The notes beneath the pieces were generated by a model that saw only the letters and a list, made by a program, of their open reading frames with translations, made no database searches and was not told the origin of the DNA. Position numbers and translations under genes: made by a program. Below are positions 4,836-6,195 of a stretch of 6,195 nt of DNA, piece by piece (the stretch's first letter is position 1; each line of letters opens with the position of its first letter). Source of the DNA: Prevotella sp. UBA4376 (lineage in GTDB: Bacteria > Bacteroidota > Bacteroidia > Bacteroidales > Bacteroidaceae); contig DGRY01000036.1 in assembly GCA_002391185.1 (NCBI GenBank), positions 1 to 6,195 of the forward strand. The letters run 5' to 3'.

Positions 4836-5966
4836 ATGCTTGACCAACAGGAAATATACAACACGCTCATTCTCTCACGAATAGGTTTCTATTCTTTGGC
4901 TGGAATACTCGAAATGTATCGCAACATTGGTAGCGCTACCGAGATAATGCAACATAGCAAGAACATCAGAAGTCTCATTCCCGATGCCAGCCAGCGATTA
5001 GTTGATGCGTTCAGGAATATCGATGAGATAAAGAGGCGCGTTGACGACGAGATAAAATGGGATGAACACTATGGGGTGCAGATTCTCTGCATGAACGATG
5101 AACGTTATCCCGAGAGGCTTCGCCAATGTGATGATGCCCCCTTGGCTCTATTCTATCGTGGTTCAGCCAATCTCAACCAGCAACACGTGGTTAGTATTGT
5201 TGGCACACGCCATTGCACATCCTATGGTCAAGACATCATCCGCCGTTTCATGAGCGACCTCAGACAAATGTGTCCCGAGGTGCTCATAGTTAGCGGTCTT
5301 GCCTATGGTGTTGACATTAATGCCCACCGACAGGCTCTGCAAAATGGCTATGAAACTGTTGGCGTGCTGGCTCATGGGCTCGACAACCTCTACCCTTCTG
5401 CCCATCGCAACACAGCAAAAGAGATGCTTAACCATGGCGGACTGCTCACGGAATACACCACCATGACAAATGCCGACAAACAGAACTTTGTGAGACGAAA
5501 CCGTATTGTTGCAGGAATGGCAGATAGCACCATTCTTGTGGAGAGTGCAGCCCATGGTGGCGGCCTCATAACCACACGTATTGCACGCGACTACAATCGT
5601 GATGTTTTTGCCTTCCCTGGTGCTGTTGGAGCACCATATAGCGAGGGTTGCAACAACAGCATACGCGACAACGAAGCAGGTCTTATCACCTCGGCTTTCG
5701 ACTTCGTTAAGGCTATGGGCTGGCAAGACGAGAAAAAGATACAGGAAGCACGCAAAGAGGGTATTGAGCGACAACTCTTCCCTGATCTTACGGAAGAAGA
5801 ACAAAAGATTGTCGATACCCTACAAAAGCATAACGACCTGCAAATAAATATGCTTACCGTACAAAGCGGAATAGGTATTGCCCGAATAACCTCCCTACTC
5901 TTCAGCATGGAGATGAAAGGCATTTTAAAAGCCCTTCCTGGTGGAATTTACCATTTGCTTAAGTAA
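4836..5966 (+). CDS. dprA: DNA-processing protein DprA
   Basis: DprA binds incoming single-stranded DNA during natural transformation, shields it and loads RecA. The 376 residues show the family layout: an N-terminal helical region (about 1-75), a Rossmann-like DNA-binding domain, and a C-terminal winged-helix domain (about 318-376). Motifs in order are SIVGTRHCTSYG (120-131), SGLAYGVDINAH (153-164), LAHGLDNLYP (178-187), GGLLTEY (201-207), NFVRRNRIVAGMAD (217-230), ESAAHGGGLITT (236-247), DVFAFPG (256-262) and GCNNSIRDNEA (271-281). The GGG in place of the usual S-G near 241-243 looks typical of Bacteroidetes DprA. The frame is intact and its length is normal for the phylum. It stands 160 bases after the thioesterase gene and no other competence gene is in the window. 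No clear promoter or ribosome site was seen. Confidence 0.96.
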   Translation: MLDQQEIYNTLILSRIGFYSLAGILEMYRNIGSATEIMQHSKNIRSLIPDASQRLVDAFRNIDEIKRRVDDEIKWDEHYGVQILCMNDERYPERLRQCDDAPLALFYRGSANLNQQHVVSIVGTRHCTSYGQDIIRRFMSDLRQMCPEVLIVSGLAYGVDINAHRQALQNGYETVGVLAHGLDNLYPSAHRNTAKEMLNHGGLLTEYTTMTNADKQNFVRRNRIVAGMADSTILVESAAHGGGLITTRIARDYNRDVFAFPGAVGAPYSEGCNNSIRDNEAGLITSAFDFVKAMGWQDEKKIQEARKEGIERQLFPDLTEEEQKIVDTLQKHNDLQINMLTVQSGIGIARITSLLFSMEMKGILKALPGGIYHLLK

Positions 5967-5971
5967 TGACA

Positions 5972-6013
5972 AAGCCGTGTATCAAAGTCCAAATGGCTAT
6001 TGATACACAGCTT
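5972..6013 (+). terminator. Terminator hairpin after dprA
   Basis: AAGCCGTGTATCA (5972-5984) pairs with TGATACACAGCTT (6001-6013) at 12 of 13 positions across a 16-base loop, starting five bases past the dprA stop. ATTATTTTG follows at 6016-6024 as a modest T-rich tail. It is the strongest hairpin in the window and the natural transcription end of dprA. It could also serve a convergent gene from the right. Confidence 0.65.
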
Positions 6014-6044
6014 ACATTATTTTGAATTCGTTGAACTCACTTTA

Positions 6045-6195
6045 TTATTTTATACTTCTGCATTTAATAGTAACAATTCCATTTATGCCTATAGAGTTTA
6101 ATGAACACGAATCTGGTAGTATATGGAATTTACTCATGTCACGTACAGTTATAGGGTAAAAGTCGTTATTATTAACTAAAGTTTCGCAAGCGAAT
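6045..6195 (-). CDS. Possible 3' end of a convergent gene, cut by window edge
   Basis: On the minus strand one frame is open from the right edge (first full codon 6194-6192) for 49 codons to TAA at 6047-6045. It reads ...TLVNNNDFYPITVRD... and ends ...SIGINGIVTIKCRSIK. No family is recognised. The sequence is AT-rich and the composition looks protein-like, with alternating hydrophobic residues near the end suggesting a beta strand. An open run this long in such AT-rich DNA is somewhat unlikely by chance but not rare when all six frames are considered. Its position, convergent to dprA and just beyond the terminator hairpin, fits a real gene end. If it is not coding, the stretch 6014-6195 holds nothing else that I can identify. 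Confidence 0.4.
   Translation of the reverse strand, partial: FACETLVNNNDFYPITVRDMSKFHILPDSCSLNSIGINGIVTIKCRSIK

Noticed and set aside
5163..5804. 213-codon open frame on the minus strand inside dprA
   Set aside because: It lies wholly antisense to a gene with complete DprA motifs, has no recognisable domain, and its Cys/His-rich composition is what reverse translation of dprA codons gives.
2906..5966. DUF2851, thioesterase and dprA as a new defence or transformation system
   Set aside because: The thioesterase and dprA are ordinary housekeeping families, a repeat-filled 160-base gap separates dprA, and there is no sensor, toxin or effector gene; adjacency alone is not enough.
6181..6195. 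Possible third copy of the GCAAGC gene-end repeat
   Set aside because: Only TTTCGCAAGC is shared with 4678-4687, the hairpin half is different, it lies inside the possible edge gene, and the window ends here.

Overview
The window looks like chromosomal DNA from a Bacteroidales bacterium, most likely Prevotella or a close relative. Three things point there: the gene set (a long-insert LepB beside dapB, a DUF2851 protein, a DprA of the Bacteroidetes type), clear -7 boxes of the Bacteroidetes form TAnnTTTG with little Shine-Dalgarno sequence, and gene borders filled with short palindromes and phased AT-rich repeats. The genus is an inference from style and has not been tested by database comparison.

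Layout, left to right. Positions 1-197 (minus) hold the first 65 codons of a small polyprenyl-phosphate sugar transferase that runs off the left edge, probably the start of a surface-polysaccharide locus. Positions 198-527 contain no gene but are densely structured: two copies of a 51-base GC-rich palindromic unit, two further hairpins, a third hairpin, and five 7-base repeats. The last 7-mer supplies the stop codon of lepB. Positions 528-2744 (minus) are dapB followed 12 bases later by lepB, a probable two-gene operon read from a promoter near 2788-2820. Positions 2745-2905 form a divergent promoter region with a perfect 8-bp inverted repeat between the two promoters. Reading rightward are a DUF2851 protein (2906-4204), a hotdog-fold acyl-CoA thioesterase (4250-4675) and dprA (4836-5966). 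A strong hairpin follows dprA. At the right edge, an open minus-strand frame (6045-6195) may be the 3' end of a convergent gene.

Functionally this is mostly housekeeping: a lysine/diaminopimelate biosynthesis enzyme (DapB), signal peptide removal (LepB), a predicted thioesterase, single-strand DNA handling in transformation (DprA), and one conserved protein of unknown function. I found no CRISPR array, transposase, tRNA, rRNA or phage gene, and no convincing new multi-gene system. The most unusual content is between the genes. A hairpin-containing 30-base sequence is repeated just after two successive genes, a 10-base-phased inverted repeat lies before dprA, and a 7-base-phased repeat ends lepB. 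The DUF2851 protein, with conserved-looking acidic/His motifs and a C-terminal Cys cluster, is the best candidate for undescribed biochemistry.
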